Origin: Candidatus Gastranaerophilales bacterium
GTDB lineage: Bacteria > Cyanobacteriota > Vampirovibrionia > Gastranaerophilales > Gastranaerophilaceae
Direction of reading: 5' to 3'
Length of the DNA stretch: 64,000 nucleotides
Assembly (NCBI GenBank): GCA_944326425.1
Contig: CALVDX010000001.1
Location: 62,001-126,000 of the forward strand
Positions 7,297-16,581 of this stretch are shown here, one piece after another (within the stretch, counting starts at the first letter, position 1; the number at the start of each line of letters is the position of its first letter). Below the pieces are notes generated by a model. That model was given only the letters and a program-made list of their open reading frames with translations. It was not told the origin of the DNA and ran no database searches. The position numbers and the translations under genes are program-made.

Positions 7297-7785
7297 CTAT
7301 CACTTTCAACAAATACTAATATATCAATAACATAATACTTTTTCAAGCATGTTTTTAAATACTTTATAGAAACTTTACTGCAGTTTTTTTACAGCACTAT
7401 ACTGCAGTATATAGTACTGTAAGTTTTATAATTCAGCAATACCAATGTTTTTACCACATTTAATTGAAATTTTGTAATATTTCTTTACAATTGATTACTA
7501 AATGGCAATTTCTTTTAAGAGAAAAACTTTATATATATGTAAGGAAAATGGTTTTTAAAAGTTATGGGAATTAATCAATGAAAGGTAAATATAATTACAT
7601 AATAAGACTATAAATTTTCTTTTTATACTCTCTCTCTTAATATCCTCGTGTTTATTTAATGTTTGCCATTCTCTCTTTGGCAAACTTTTCTTTTGTATAA
7701 TGGGCTTTGGACCGATAATCTTTGTATAAAAATTCCCGGATTTTTTATTTTACCGTAATTTTGACGCACTTATGACGCAGTAAAA
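7297..7785. other. 490-bp intergenic region, no gene seen
   Basis: AT-rich. It contains an imperfect palindrome centred on CTGCAG (7390-7421: TACAG-ACTATA on the left, TATATAGT-CTGTA on the right), which could be an operator or hairpin. It also has a plus-strand terminator at 7661-7690. Only tiny frames (such as an 11-codon ATG frame near 7578) occur, so an unrecognised small RNA or peptide transcript is possible but unsupported. Confidence 0.5.
7661..7690 (+). terminator. plus-strand terminator-like hairpin in gene-free region
   Basis: A perfect 8-bp stem GTTTGCCA/TGGCAAAC is followed by TTTTCTTTT on the plus strand. No plus-strand gene precedes it, so it may end an unannotated small RNA. 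Confidence 0.55.
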
Positions 7786-8718
7786 TTAAATATTTAAATT
7801 CTCCATAGTTTCTTCTAAATATACTTTGGTTGTATTAAGAGCCTTTGAATATAGTTTGTCATTATTCCAAAAATCAGGACTGGATATATATTGTTTAACA
7901 ATTTTTCGGGCATAAGAACCTACTGCAATACCGTGATAGTTAACACCGCAAAGTTTTGCAAGTTTTAAGGTTTTTGTATTTGTACCGCCTGACAGAACAA
8001 TATAAACCGGTAAGTTTTCGTTTTGAATAATTTCAGCCATTGCAACAGCTTGAAGCGTTGTTTTATAGCTGTCATCGCTTCCGCTCATCGGGATGCCGTC
8101 CGCTTGAATAATTGTTGTGTAGGGAGCTCTGTTTTGTATCAATCGTTTTATGCGTGCAATTACCTGTTTGTTGCCGAGGTTTAATCTGTCTATACAAATT
8201 GACAGCATTCCGTCATAAAGACTATTGATAATATTCCACTTATTGTCTGTTTCTTCTTCATTCTCAGTTGTTGCGTGGAGTTCAATACAGTCTATACCGT
8301 ATGGCAAAAGCTTTGGCAGTACCTGTTTTAAATCAATATCTTTTGATACTAAATCTATCGCATTAACTGGACAGATTTTAGCGCATTTCCCGCAGCCAAG
8401 ACATCGTTCTTCCGTAATTTTTGCGGGATTGAGCGTAATAGCATCGTTAAAACAAATCTTTGCACACTTTCCACAATTTATGCATTTTGAATTGATATTA
8501 GCTTTAAGTACGTGCGGATCGCCTTTTATACCGACACTTACGCATTTATATTTTGCTGCCGTTGCCGCGTCAACAACTTCCGGCTTTGCAGAAAGGTCAA
8601 AAACTTCACATCCTGCATCTGAATATAACTTAACAAGTCTGCGGACTTCTTCAACGGATTCATTTCCGGCACCGCAAACTAATTTGAAAAAACGTCTATT
8701 TTCAAGAAGTTCTTTCAC
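7786..8718 (-). CDS. LdpA-like iron-sulfur protein (cyanobacterial light-dependent period family)
   Basis: This 310-residue protein starts at GTG, 3 nt after the accC stop. It opens FFKLVCGAGNESVEEVRRLV, followed by AGCEVFDLSAKPEVVDAA, then two 4Fe-4S CxxCxxCxxxC motifs (C79/82/85/89 and C106/109/112/116). A C-terminal domain of about 180 residues looks like a TIM-type fold. The order and the KL(I/V)CGA lead match LdpA, which in Synechococcus senses redox state for the circadian clock. No Kai gene or photosystem is in the window, so a clock role is unlikely here. A general redox or Fe-S role is inferred. Confidence 0.7.
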   Translation of the reverse strand: MKELLENRRFFKLVCGAGNESVEEVRRLVKLYSDAGCEVFDLSAKPEVVDAATAAKYKCVSVGIKGDPHVLKANINSKCINCGKCAKICFNDAITLNPAKITEERCLGCGKCAKICPVNAIDLVSKDIDLKQVLPKLLPYGIDCIELHATTENEEETDNKWNIINSLYDGMLSICIDRLNLGNKQVIARIKRLIQNRAPYTTIIQADGIPMSGSDDSYKTTLQAVAMAEIIQNENLPVYIVLSGGTNTKTLKLAKLCGVNYHGIAVGSYARKIVKQYISSPDFWNNDKLYSKALNTTKVYLEETMENLNI

Positions 8719-8721
8719 GTT

Positions 8722-10074
8722 TTACTTTTTGCCTTTGCGTTTATAAAAATCTTCAATAAATCCTGTGTTGAAGTTTCCGCTGATAAAGACATCATCCTCA
8801 ATAATTTCCTGATGGAAAGGAATGGTTGTATCGATACCTGTTACGACATATTCTTTTAAGGCCTGATACATTCTGCGGCGTGCTTCATTACGGGTGTGTC
8901 CCCAACAGATAAGTTTGCCGATCATACTGTCATAATATGGCGGTATTGAGTATCCCGGGTAAACATGGGAATCTACTCTTACACCAAAACCTCCCGGTGC
9001 AAAGTAACCGTCAATTTTTCCGGGGCAGGGCATAAAATCTTTATCCGGATTTTCTGCATTAATTCTGCACTCAATTGCGTGACCGTAAAGCCTTACTTGA
9101 TCCTGTGTAAAACTCAGCTTTTCTCCGGCCGCAACAAGTAACTGTTCGCGCACAATATCAATTTGGGAAATCATTTCAGTAACACAGTGCTCAACTTGAA
9201 CACGGGTATTCATTTCCATAAAATACCATTTACCATCATGGTCAAGCAGAAACTCACAAGTCCCTGCACCCTCGTAATTAATAGCTTTTGCTGCTCTTAC
9301 AGCAGCTTCACCCATTTGTTTGCGTGTTTTTTCATCTATAGCCGGAGAAGGTGCTTCTTCAAGAAGTTTTTGGTGTCTCCTTTGTATTGAACAGTCACGT
9401 TCTCCGAGGTGTATAACGTTTCCGTAGCTGTCGCCGATAATCTGAACTTCTATATGGCGCGGATTTTCAAGATATTTTTCAGCATAAATATCCGGATTGC
9501 CGAAGAACTTTTGCGCTTCTTGCTGACAAAGATTCATATTATCTTCAAGTTCTTCATCGCTCCTTACAATACGCATTCCCTTGCCGCCGCCGCCTGCGGT
9601 TGCTTTAAGTATAATCGGGTAGCCTGCTTTTTTAGCAAAAGCTTTCAACTCTTCAACAGAATGGATAATGCCGGTACCCGGAGTAACAGGAACATCATTT
9701 TCAACCATTGTTTTTCTTGCTGTTGCTTTATCTCCCATTTTACGCATACTTTCAGCACTGGGCCCTATGAATTTAATTCCATGCTGGGTACAAATATCAA
9801 CAAAATCAGCCCTTTCAGACATAAATCCATATCCCGGGTGAATAGCATCAGCACCTGTCATCATAGCTGTAGAAATAATTGCCGGAATATTAAGATAACT
9901 TTCAGAGCTTGGAGCCGGTCCTATACAGTATGCATCAGTTGCAAGCCTTACGTGAAGAGAATTTGCATCGGCCTGAGAATATACTGCAACAGTAGGTATC
10001 CCCAGTTCTCTACACGATCTTATAACTCTTACTGCAATTTCACCGCGGTTTGCGATTAAAACTTTTTTAAACAT
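8722..10074 (-). CDS. accC: biotin carboxylase subunit of acetyl-CoA carboxylase
   Basis: At 450 residues this is the usual length. It begins MFKKVLIANRGEIAVRVIRS and carries the ATP-grasp glycine-rich loop KATAGGGGKGMRIV, the ERDCSIQRRHQKLLEEAPSP segment and the MNTRVQVEHCVTE catalytic motif. It carboxylates the biotin on AccB using ATP and bicarbonate, the first step of fatty acid synthesis in the cytosol. TAAGGAG precedes the ATG. It follows accB by 59 bp containing a small hairpin and is followed by the LdpA-like gene. Confidence 0.97.
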   Translation of the reverse strand: MFKKVLIANRGEIAVRVIRSCRELGIPTVAVYSQADANSLHVRLATDAYCIGPAPSSESYLNIPAIISTAMMTGADAIHPGYGFMSERADFVDICTQHGIKFIGPSAESMRKMGDKATARKTMVENDVPVTPGTGIIHSVEELKAFAKKAGYPIILKATAGGGGKGMRIVRSDEELEDNMNLCQQEAQKFFGNPDIYAEKYLENPRHIEVQIIGDSYGNVIHLGERDCSIQRRHQKLLEEAPSPAIDEKTRKQMGEAAVRAAKAINYEGAGTCEFLLDHDGKWYFMEMNTRVQVEHCVTEMISQIDIVREQLLVAAGEKLSFTQDQVRLYGHAIECRINAENPDKDFMPCPGKIDGYFAPGGFGVRVDSHVYPGYSIPPYYDSMIGKLICWGHTRNEARRRMYQALKEYVVTGIDTTIPFHQEIIEDDVFISGNFNTGFIEDFYKRKGKK

Positions 10075-10098
10075 TTATACTCCTTAGTGCAAAAATCA

Positions 10099-10115
10099 GG
10101 GGCATATATTGCCCC
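10099..10115 (-). promoter_or_regulatory. intercistronic hairpin between accB and accC
   Basis: On the minus strand a 6-bp GC stem GGGGCA/TGCCCC with a 5-nt loop is followed by TGATTTTT. It may act as a leaky terminator or RNA stabiliser that sets the AccB to AccC ratio. Confidence 0.45.
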
Positions 10116-10133
10116 CGGTTTTATTTCTGTCAA

Positions 10134-10586
10134 CTATTCTACATACATTAAAACTTGTCCGTATTCAACGGGTTCGCCGTTCTTCACACAAATTTCAGTT
10201 ACTTTACCTGATACTTCGGACTCAATTTCGTTCATAAGTTTCATTGCTTCAATTATGCAAACGGTATCTCCTTTAGAAATTGTTTTTCCAACCTCTACAA
10301 ACGGGGCTGCATCCGGTGCAGACGCCGCGTAGAAGGTGCCTACCATCGGTGAAGTTATTGGTGTACCGCTTGCTTTGCAGTCGCATTTTGCAGGCGCTTC
10401 TGCTGCAGGCATAACCGGCGGGCAGGCAGGTGCTGCCTGAACGGCTGCAATCGGTTGAACGGCAACTTCCTTAACTTCTTTTCTTAAACTTATAGCTTGT
10501 TCTCCGTCCTCAAGAACAATTTCGGTCAAGCCTTCTTTAGAAAGGATTTTTGCTAATTCTTTAATATATGCTATATCAAATTCCAT
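10134..10586 (-). CDS. accB: biotin carboxyl carrier protein
   Basis: This 150-residue protein has N-terminal [20 protein letters not shown], an Ala/Pro linker and a C-terminal biotinyl domain with EAMKLMNE (biotinylated Lys). It carries carboxybiotin from AccC to the carboxyltransferase. GAGGAAT before the ATG at 10586 fixes the start; a longer frame to 10670 would overlap efp. The linker is unusual in holding a cysteine cluster (ACPP...KCDCK) near residues 75-95. The order efp-accB-accC is conserved in cyanobacteria and many Firmicutes. Confidence 0.95.
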   Translation of the reverse strand: MEFDIAYIKELAKILSKEGLTEIVLEDGEQAISLRKEVKEVAVQPIAAVQAAPACPPVMPAAEAPAKCDCKASGTPITSPMVGTFYAASAPDAAPFVEVGKTISKGDTVCIIEAMKLMNEIESEVSGKVTEICVKNGEPVEYGQVLMYVE

Positions 10587-10605
10587 TTTTATTCCTCGCA
10601 ACCAT

Positions 10606-11163
10606 CTAACATCTGTCAAGATATTCATTTGTTCTGGTATCGACTCTGATGATATCACCGTTGTTAACAAAGAAAGGAACGTTTACAACTGCTCCGGTTT
10701 CTGTTTTTGCCGGCTTAGTACCGCCTTGTGCTGTATTTCCTTTTTCTGCCGGCGGAGTATCAATAACTTCCAATTCAACGTGTGCAGGAAGGTCAACACC
10801 GAGTATCCTTGAATCGTGCATTAAAACCTGTACGATTAAATTTTCTTTAAGGTATTTAACACCGTCTCCAATCTGATCTTCTGTTAATTGTACCTGTTCA
10901 TAAGATTCGTTATCCATCATAACGTATTCTTTGCCCTCTTTGTAAAGGTATTGCATTTCGCGTCGGTCGAGCATTGCCTTTGCAACTTTTTCACCGGCTC
11001 TGAATGTTTTTTCTATTACGTTTCCTGATTCTACATTTTTAAGCTTTGTACGTACAAATGCGGCGCCCTTGCCGGGTTTTACGTGTAAGAATTCTACAAC
11101 AGTCCATAAACCGTTATCTAAATCAAGGGTTAAACCGTTTTTTAAATCATTTACAGAAATCAT
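10606..11163 (-). CDS. efp: translation elongation factor P
   Basis: The normal length (185 residues) and the domain I loop [15 protein letters not shown] identify EF-P. The lysine in PGKG is the residue that is modified in many bacteria. EF-P rescues ribosomes stalled at polyproline. There is an unusual insert rich in Pro/Lys/Gly ([20 protein letters not shown]) between domains II and III. It is first in the operon with accB-accC-ldpA. Confidence 0.95.
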   Translation of the reverse strand: MISVNDLKNGLTLDLDNGLWTVVEFLHVKPGKGAAFVRTKLKNVESGNVIEKTFRAGEKVAKAMLDRREMQYLYKEGKEYVMMDNESYEQVQLTEDQIGDGVKYLKENLIVQVLMHDSRILGVDLPAHVELEVIDTPPAEKGNTAQGGTKPAKTETGAVVNVPFFVNNGDIIRVDTRTNEYLDRC

Positions 11164-11345
11164 ACTAACTCCTATATTCTAATATTACTTTTATTATTTT
11201 ACTTTAGATATTAACACAAACATGTATTTTTTCAAACCGCACCTTATTTTCTTAGGGGAAAACGGTATTTTATCTATGTGTTTCGGTCTTATTACTGGGT
11301 TTTATCCTCTTTTCTCCTGTTAATTTTTTGTAATATAATTTTTAT

Positions 11346-12362
11346 ATGAGGTTTGCAAAACAGAAAATAGCGTTTATTTTAATACCCGTGTTGTATCTCG
11401 TGCTATTTTGCATATTGTGCGGGAATTTTAAACAGGATTTTTCAGCTGTCCAGAATCACGCTTATCCCGTTATAAATCTTTTATACATTATATTTTCTGA
11501 TATTGTGTTATCGATATTGATTCTTGTTTTTACATCAAATCTTTATTCCAATATAGCAGGCGGCTTATGGTTTGTTTTGTGTACGGTTTTATATATGCCG
11601 TTTAATTTGAAATTCGGTTTGTTTTGTGATGCGGCGCCGCTTGTTGAGTCTATGCTTGTAACTTATGTGGCTGCTCTTCTTGTGAAATATATACTTAAAA
11701 AATCTAACAAAAGGCTTGTTAACGCGATAGTTGGTGCTTATTTTTCAAAAAAAACGGGTAATAAAATGCTTTCGGGGGTAATTGCCGAGTGCGAGCCTGT
11801 AAAAATGCCGGTTACTATTTTAGAGTGCTCCGTTAATAATGTAGAATCAATTATAGCGAATAATTCACCAAAGGAAGTTTTCAGCAAGATAAATTTTGTA
11901 CTTGATGCGGTGATAAATAAAATTATTGAGAATGAAGGCCGAGTTGATAAGTTTATAGGCACCCGTATTTACGCATACTGGGATAAAAAGGACAGCGCAT
12001 ATCTTGCAGTAAAGGCAGCTATGGAGGCATTGGAATTCCTTGATGCTTCAGCCGGCGAAAAAGATATAAAGCTTAGTATCGGAATCCATCATGACGAAGT
12101 TCTTACAGGTTTATTAGGAACTCCTAAAGTAATGAACTATTCAATTGTATCATCAGCAATAGAAGTTGTGGATACAATTGTAGCAACTTGTTTTATTTAT
12201 AATAAACGGCTTTTGATATCCAGAGAGGTTTACAAACAGGGGTGGCGCAGGCTTTTGGCAATAAAAGCAGCTACTATTAATATAAGAGGAGCTGCTATGT
12301 ATACAGATTTATACGAACCTGTTGAAGTAAAGTCCGGAAAGGCGGGACGTAGCCGTGCTTAA
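11346..12362 (+). CDS. membrane protein with degenerate class III adenylate/guanylate cyclase domain
   Basis: This 338-residue protein has about four N-terminal membrane helices (residues 8-27, 40-63, 70-88, 100-118) and then a cyclase homology domain (about 150-310). It keeps the frame VTIL, EGRVDKFIG, KLSIGIH and TGLLGTPKVMNYSIVSSAIE. The two metal-binding aspartates are lost: FADI reads ECSV (Ser162), and DKFIGD reads DKFIGT (Thr206). It is therefore probably a pseudo-cyclase acting as a nucleotide or protein sensor. It overlaps the next gene by 8 bp, so the two may be co-translated. Confidence 0.65.
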   Translation: MRFAKQKIAFILIPVLYLVLFCILCGNFKQDFSAVQNHAYPVINLLYIIFSDIVLSILILVFTSNLYSNIAGGLWFVLCTVLYMPFNLKFGLFCDAAPLVESMLVTYVAALLVKYILKKSNKRLVNAIVGAYFSKKTGNKMLSGVIAECEPVKMPVTILECSVNNVESIIANNSPKEVFSKINFVLDAVINKIIENEGRVDKFIGTRIYAYWDKKDSAYLAVKAAMEALEFLDASAGEKDIKLSIGIHHDEVLTGLLGTPKVMNYSIVSSAIEVVDTIVATCFIYNKRLLISREVYKQGWRRLLAIKAATINIRGAAMYTDLYEPVEVKSGKAGRSRA

Positions 12363-13944
12363 TATCGATTACCTTACGCTGCGGGCTTTTTTAAATGAAA
12401 ATATGGATTTTCTGGTGAATGCCCGTATTCAAAAAATACGCCAGAGTACGCCGCGGGATCTGGTTATTGTTCTTCGCAACAATGGTCAAAGCCGTAAATT
12501 ATATATAAACATTTCCCCCGATATTTATCATATTTGTTTTATGTCTGAATCTACGGAGAAAAAGAGACATCTGATTTATCCTAAAAATCCTCCTATGTTT
12601 TGCATGCTGCTAAGGAAATATCTTGATAATGCAAAGATTACTGCTGTTAATCAACCTTATTATGAACGGATAATAGAATTTGAACTTGAGGCAAAAACTG
12701 ATTTTGACGCAAACAAAAAATATATTTTAGCTGTAGAACTAATGGGAAAACATTCAAACATTGTTCTTTATACAAAAGAAAATTCTCTTATTGTTGGCTG
12801 TGCACATAATGTAGGAGAGAACAAAAGTAAAATTCGTGAGATGTACGGCGGGATACCTTATGTTTATCCTCCGTCCGCTCAGGGGAAGAAGGATTTTCTG
12901 CGATATTTTGGTCCGGTAAATTATGATACTATGCCGGAGGATTTTTTAGGTATATCAAAATCATTTGCAGATCTATGCCGCGGCAAGAGTGCGGAAGAAA
13001 TAAAAGACTGTCTTGAATTAAAAAATATTAAACCTGCATTTGGTAATAATGTTTATTCAATATTTGGCAATCTTTTACAGGGAGAAAAAGAATTTACAAA
13101 CAGTGTTAATGAGATGATTGATCGGTACTACGCAGAAGAACAGTGCGAAAGACAGGTTAAAGTCCTAAAAAATGCTTTGTCCGCAATTATTCTGGCACGG
13201 TATAAAAAGGTTAAAAATTCGCTTTCAAAAATTAAAACACTCAGAAGCCGCAGGGATAATACGGAGAAGTACAAATCATACGGCGAACTTTTAACAGCTT
13301 ACGCTTATATGAATAAGAATTATGTTAAGGAAGTTATTCTGCCTGATTATAATACAGGAGAAGATATAACAATACCGCTGGATGAAACTTTAACTATGAT
13401 AGATAATGCAAAGTGGTATTTTAAACTTTACACAAAATCAAAAAGAACACGGGAAAAGACTGAAAGTTTGATGAGTGCTCTTGAAACAGGCAAAGAATAT
13501 CTTGAAGGGGTAATTTACAGCATTGAAAAGGCAGAAAATATTGAAATACTAGAGGAAATTAAAGAAGAACTTCAGCCGGAGGATACAAAAGAAAAGAATA
13601 TTCGTACTGAAGCAGTACAGTTTAATATTTGCGGGTATACCGTTTTTGTCGGCAGGAATAACCGCCAAAATGATTATATAATTTCAAAACTGGCAAAAGA
13701 GGATGATATCTGGTTTCATATTAAAGGTCATGCCGGCTCGCATGTTCTCTTAAAGAATATTGATAAAACTGATCCGTCCGAAAATGTGATTTTTGAATGT
13801 TGTAAGCTTGCAAAAAAATATTCGTCAGTTCCAGAGAATGAAAAAGCCGGTGTAATTTATACAAAAAGAAAGTATATAAGAAAGCCGCCCGGAGCTAATC
13901 CCGGGTATGTTACTTATAAAAACGAAAAAGAAATATACATTTAA
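12355..13944 (+). CDS. rqcH: RqcH (NFACT / Rqc2-like) ribosome quality control protein
   Basis: This 529-residue protein (GTG start) has NFACT-N, helical middle and coiled-coil parts and the C-terminal NFACT-R motif LAKEDDIWFHIKGHAGSHVL. RqcH binds stalled 50S subunits and recruits tRNA-Ala to add C-terminal alanine tails that mark nascent chains for decay. The DR dipeptide needed for tailing in B. subtilis (after GxGxDR in the N-domain) is ER here (QPYYERII, E104-R105), a conservative change. It is often mis-named fibronectin-binding protein A. Confidence 0.9.
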   Translation: MLNIDYLTLRAFLNENMDFLVNARIQKIRQSTPRDLVIVLRNNGQSRKLYINISPDIYHICFMSESTEKKRHLIYPKNPPMFCMLLRKYLDNAKITAVNQPYYERIIEFELEAKTDFDANKKYILAVELMGKHSNIVLYTKENSLIVGCAHNVGENKSKIREMYGGIPYVYPPSAQGKKDFLRYFGPVNYDTMPEDFLGISKSFADLCRGKSAEEIKDCLELKNIKPAFGNNVYSIFGNLLQGEKEFTNSVNEMIDRYYAEEQCERQVKVLKNALSAIILARYKKVKNSLSKIKTLRSRRDNTEKYKSYGELLTAYAYMNKNYVKEVILPDYNTGEDITIPLDETLTMIDNAKWYFKLYTKSKRTREKTESLMSALETGKEYLEGVIYSIEKAENIEILEEIKEELQPEDTKEKNIRTEAVQFNICGYTVFVGRNNRQNDYIISKLAKEDDIWFHIKGHAGSHVLLKNIDKTDPSENVIFECCKLAKKYSSVPENEKAGVIYTKRKYIRKPPGANPGYVTYKNEKEIYI

Positions 13945-14039
13945 CGGGATTTATGCATGTTTAAAAAAATTAATAAAAATTTAATACACAGATTGATATG
14001 TTTAATTTATAATATATACCGGAAAGACTTGGTAATGAG

Positions 14040-15662
14040 ATGAAATACTCACGGTATTCAGTAATAGTTATAGGCAGCGGTATTGCCGGCATGTATTCTG
14101 CATTAAAGTTAACCGAGCATACAAATATGCCGGATGGTATACTTTTGATGTCAAAATATAAACTGGGCGACGGCAATTCTAAGTTTGCGCAGGGCGGGAT
14201 TGTCGGAGTGCTTCGTGAAAATTCTGTTGATTCTTGTGTATCGCATATTAATGATACTCTTAAGGCCGGAGCCGGATTAAGTGATATTAATGCTGTCAAA
14301 TTTATTTCCGAAAGTTCGGATGAAGTTATTCATGACCTTATGGGATATGGTATTGAGTTTGATAAAGATAAAAAAGGTGCCCTGAGTTTTACTTTAGAAG
14401 CGGCGCACAGCGTCCGCAGGATTCTCCATGCAGGGGGTGATGCAACCGGCAGAAAAATTGATGAAGGGTTATGCAAGGCTGTTTTAGAAAATGATGATAT
14501 AACTATATATGAAGATACGCTTGCTGTTGAATTGCTAATCAGCAAAGAAGGAGAGTGCCGCGGAGTTATAGCGTATAATACAGTATCTGATGAGTATGAA
14601 GTAATTTATTCTGCTCATACGATTCTTGCAACCGGCGGCACTGGGCAATTGTATAAGTATACGACCAATCCGGCCGGCGCAACCGGAGACGGGCTTGTTC
14701 TTGCGTATAATGCCGGTGCGGAACTCAGAGATTTAGAATTTATCCAGTTTCACCCGACGTCGCTGGCGGTAGATAACGGCGAAAACAGATTTTTAATTTC
14801 GGAAGCTGTCCGTGGTGAAGGTGCCAAGTTAATAGATAAATCAGGCAATGAGTTTATGGCAAAGTATCATGATAAACGCGAGCTTGCGCCGAGAGATATT
14901 GTTACAAGAGCTATAAATTCCGAAATGTATAAAAAACACTTAGACAAAGTTTATTTACAGACTTCTTGCATTGACAGGGCTACGATATTAAATCGTTTTC
15001 CTACAATAGCCGGAGTTTGCAGAAAAAACGGTATAGATATTACAAAATCTCCAATTCCTGTATCTCCTGCTGCTCACTATTCCATGGGCGGTGTGAAAAC
15101 TGATTTGAACGGCTGCACGACAATTAAAGGGCTTTATGCTATAGGGGAGGTTTCTTCTACCGGACTTCACGGGGCAAACAGACTGGCAAGCAACTCTTTG
15201 TTAGAATGTGTAGTCTGTGCCTGGTCGCTTGCCGATTATCTTTCATTTGTAAATCTTGTGGCGCCGCGTAAAATTGACGGAACAATTAAAGAAATAATTG
15301 AAGGATATGAACAAAATATTGATGATGTAATTTACGATACGGATAATTTAAAATCAGAGCTTCAGCAATTAATGTGGGATAATGTTGGTATAGTTCGTTC
15401 AGAAGAAGGTTTAAGTGAAGCGTTGAATAAAATAAAATTTTTAAAATCAACCTTCAGGACAACAAAGCGCTGCTTAAATACAGATGAATACGAGTATAGA
15501 AGCATGCTTGAAGCTGCAGAATTAATTACAACAGCAGCACTTAACAGACGGGAATCAAGGGGGGCGCATTACAGGAAAGATTACCCTGATACGGCTGAAT
15601 GCGGCGAACACAGTATTATAAGAAAAGGAGATGTTCAGGTTGCTTACCAGATTTTACATTGA
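14040..15662 (+). CDS. nadB: L-aspartate oxidase
   Basis: This 540-residue flavoprotein has the FAD Rossmann motif VIGSGIAGMYSALKL, the second FAD motif ATGGTGQLY, FIQFHPTSL, RDIVTRAI and the C-terminal GANRLASNSLLECVV. It oxidises aspartate to iminoaspartate, the first step of de novo NAD synthesis. It overlaps nadC, so both are co-transcribed. NadA is not in the window. The ribosome site is weak (GGTAATGAG). Confidence 0.93.
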   Translation: MKYSRYSVIVIGSGIAGMYSALKLTEHTNMPDGILLMSKYKLGDGNSKFAQGGIVGVLRENSVDSCVSHINDTLKAGAGLSDINAVKFISESSDEVIHDLMGYGIEFDKDKKGALSFTLEAAHSVRRILHAGGDATGRKIDEGLCKAVLENDDITIYEDTLAVELLISKEGECRGVIAYNTVSDEYEVIYSAHTILATGGTGQLYKYTTNPAGATGDGLVLAYNAGAELRDLEFIQFHPTSLAVDNGENRFLISEAVRGEGAKLIDKSGNEFMAKYHDKRELAPRDIVTRAINSEMYKKHLDKVYLQTSCIDRATILNRFPTIAGVCRKNGIDITKSPIPVSPAAHYSMGGVKTDLNGCTTIKGLYAIGEVSSTGLHGANRLASNSLLECVVCAWSLADYLSFVNLVAPRKIDGTIKEIIEGYEQNIDDVIYDTDNLKSELQQLMWDNVGIVRSEEGLSEALNKIKFLKSTFRTTKRCLNTDEYEYRSMLEAAELITTAALNRRESRGAHYRKDYPDTAECGEHSIIRKGDVQVAYQILH

Positions 15663-16473
15663 AGAACATGTTAAAAATGCCCTTCAGGAGGATTTAACTT
15701 TTGGGGATATCACAACAGATTATCTTACAGATGAAGAAGATATTATGTCTTGTGAACTTAATACCAGAACGGACGGAATTTTTTGCGGCCGCGAGGTTTT
15801 TGAAACGGTTTTCAGGCTGCTCTCTGATAAAGTTAAGGTAACATTTTATGTTAAAGATGGTGATGAAATAAAGAGGGGACAAAAACTTGCAGATATAACC
15901 GGTCCTGCAAGATATGTATTAACAGGTGAAAGAACGGCATTAAACTATATTCAGCGTATGAGCGGAATAGCAACAGAAACAAATAAGTATAAAAGGGCTA
16001 TTGGTGAATATAAAGCAAAGATAGTTGATACCAGGAAAAACACTCCGGGTTTTCGTGCCTTCGAGAAGTATTCGGTAAAAGCAGGCGGCGGCAGTTTACA
16101 CCGGTTTAATTTGTCAGATTGTGCAATGATTAAAGATAATCATATAAAATATGCAGGTTCTTTAACTAATGCTGTTAACAGATTAAAACAAAATATTTCG
16201 CATGCTCATAAAATTGAAGTTGAGTGTGATACACTTGCACAGGTAAAAGAAGCACTGGACTGTAAAGTAGATATAATAATGCTTGATAATATGTCTTTGA
16301 CGGAAATGCGGGAAGCTGTAAAACTTATTAACGGAAAGGCTGTTGTTGAAGCAAGCGGAAATGTAAATTTAAATACTGTTTGTGATATAGCATCTACAGG
16401 AGTTGATATAATATCATCGAGTGCCATTGTTGCAAAAGCCCCGACTTTGGATTTGGGACTGGACGCTGTATAA
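15631..16473 (+). CDS. nadC: nicotinate-nucleotide pyrophosphorylase (quinolinate phosphoribosyltransferase)
   Basis: This 280-residue enzyme has ALQEDLTFGDIT, the VDTRKNTPGFRAFEKYSVKA motif, GGGSLHRFNLSDCAMIKDNH and EVECDTLAQ. It converts quinolinate plus PRPP to nicotinate mononucleotide. The start is uncertain: ATG at 15631 directly abuts AAGGAG, which is too close. The in-frame TTG at 15640 has good spacing and would give MLTRFYIEEH. Confidence 0.93.
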   Translation: MFRLLTRFYIEEHVKNALQEDLTFGDITTDYLTDEEDIMSCELNTRTDGIFCGREVFETVFRLLSDKVKVTFYVKDGDEIKRGQKLADITGPARYVLTGERTALNYIQRMSGIATETNKYKRAIGEYKAKIVDTRKNTPGFRAFEKYSVKAGGGSLHRFNLSDCAMIKDNHIKYAGSLTNAVNRLKQNISHAHKIEVECDTLAQVKEALDCKVDIIMLDNMSLTEMREAVKLINGKAVVEASGNVNLNTVCDIASTGVDIISSSAIVAKAPTLDLGLDAV

Positions 16474-16479
16474 AGTTTG

Positions 16480-16508
16480 TGTACATAGCCGGTAAAGTAT
16501 GCTATACT
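16480..16508 (+). promoter_or_regulatory. candidate promoter of fliLMN operon
   Basis: TGTACA, 17 bp, then TATACT preceded by TGC (extended -10) lies between nadC and fliL. A second -10-like TATAAT occurs near 16543. No sigma28-type box is evident. Confidence 0.4.
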
Positions 16509-16581
16509 CTAAATAGTGGTAGCTTGGATGTTAAAATTCCTGTATAATTTATATTGGATAGTGATTGGAGAAAAGTAGTAT

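Noticed and set aside
9409-10059. 216-codon plus-strand frame
   Set aside because: Antisense to accC, which is unmistakable; composition is that of a mirrored coding frame.
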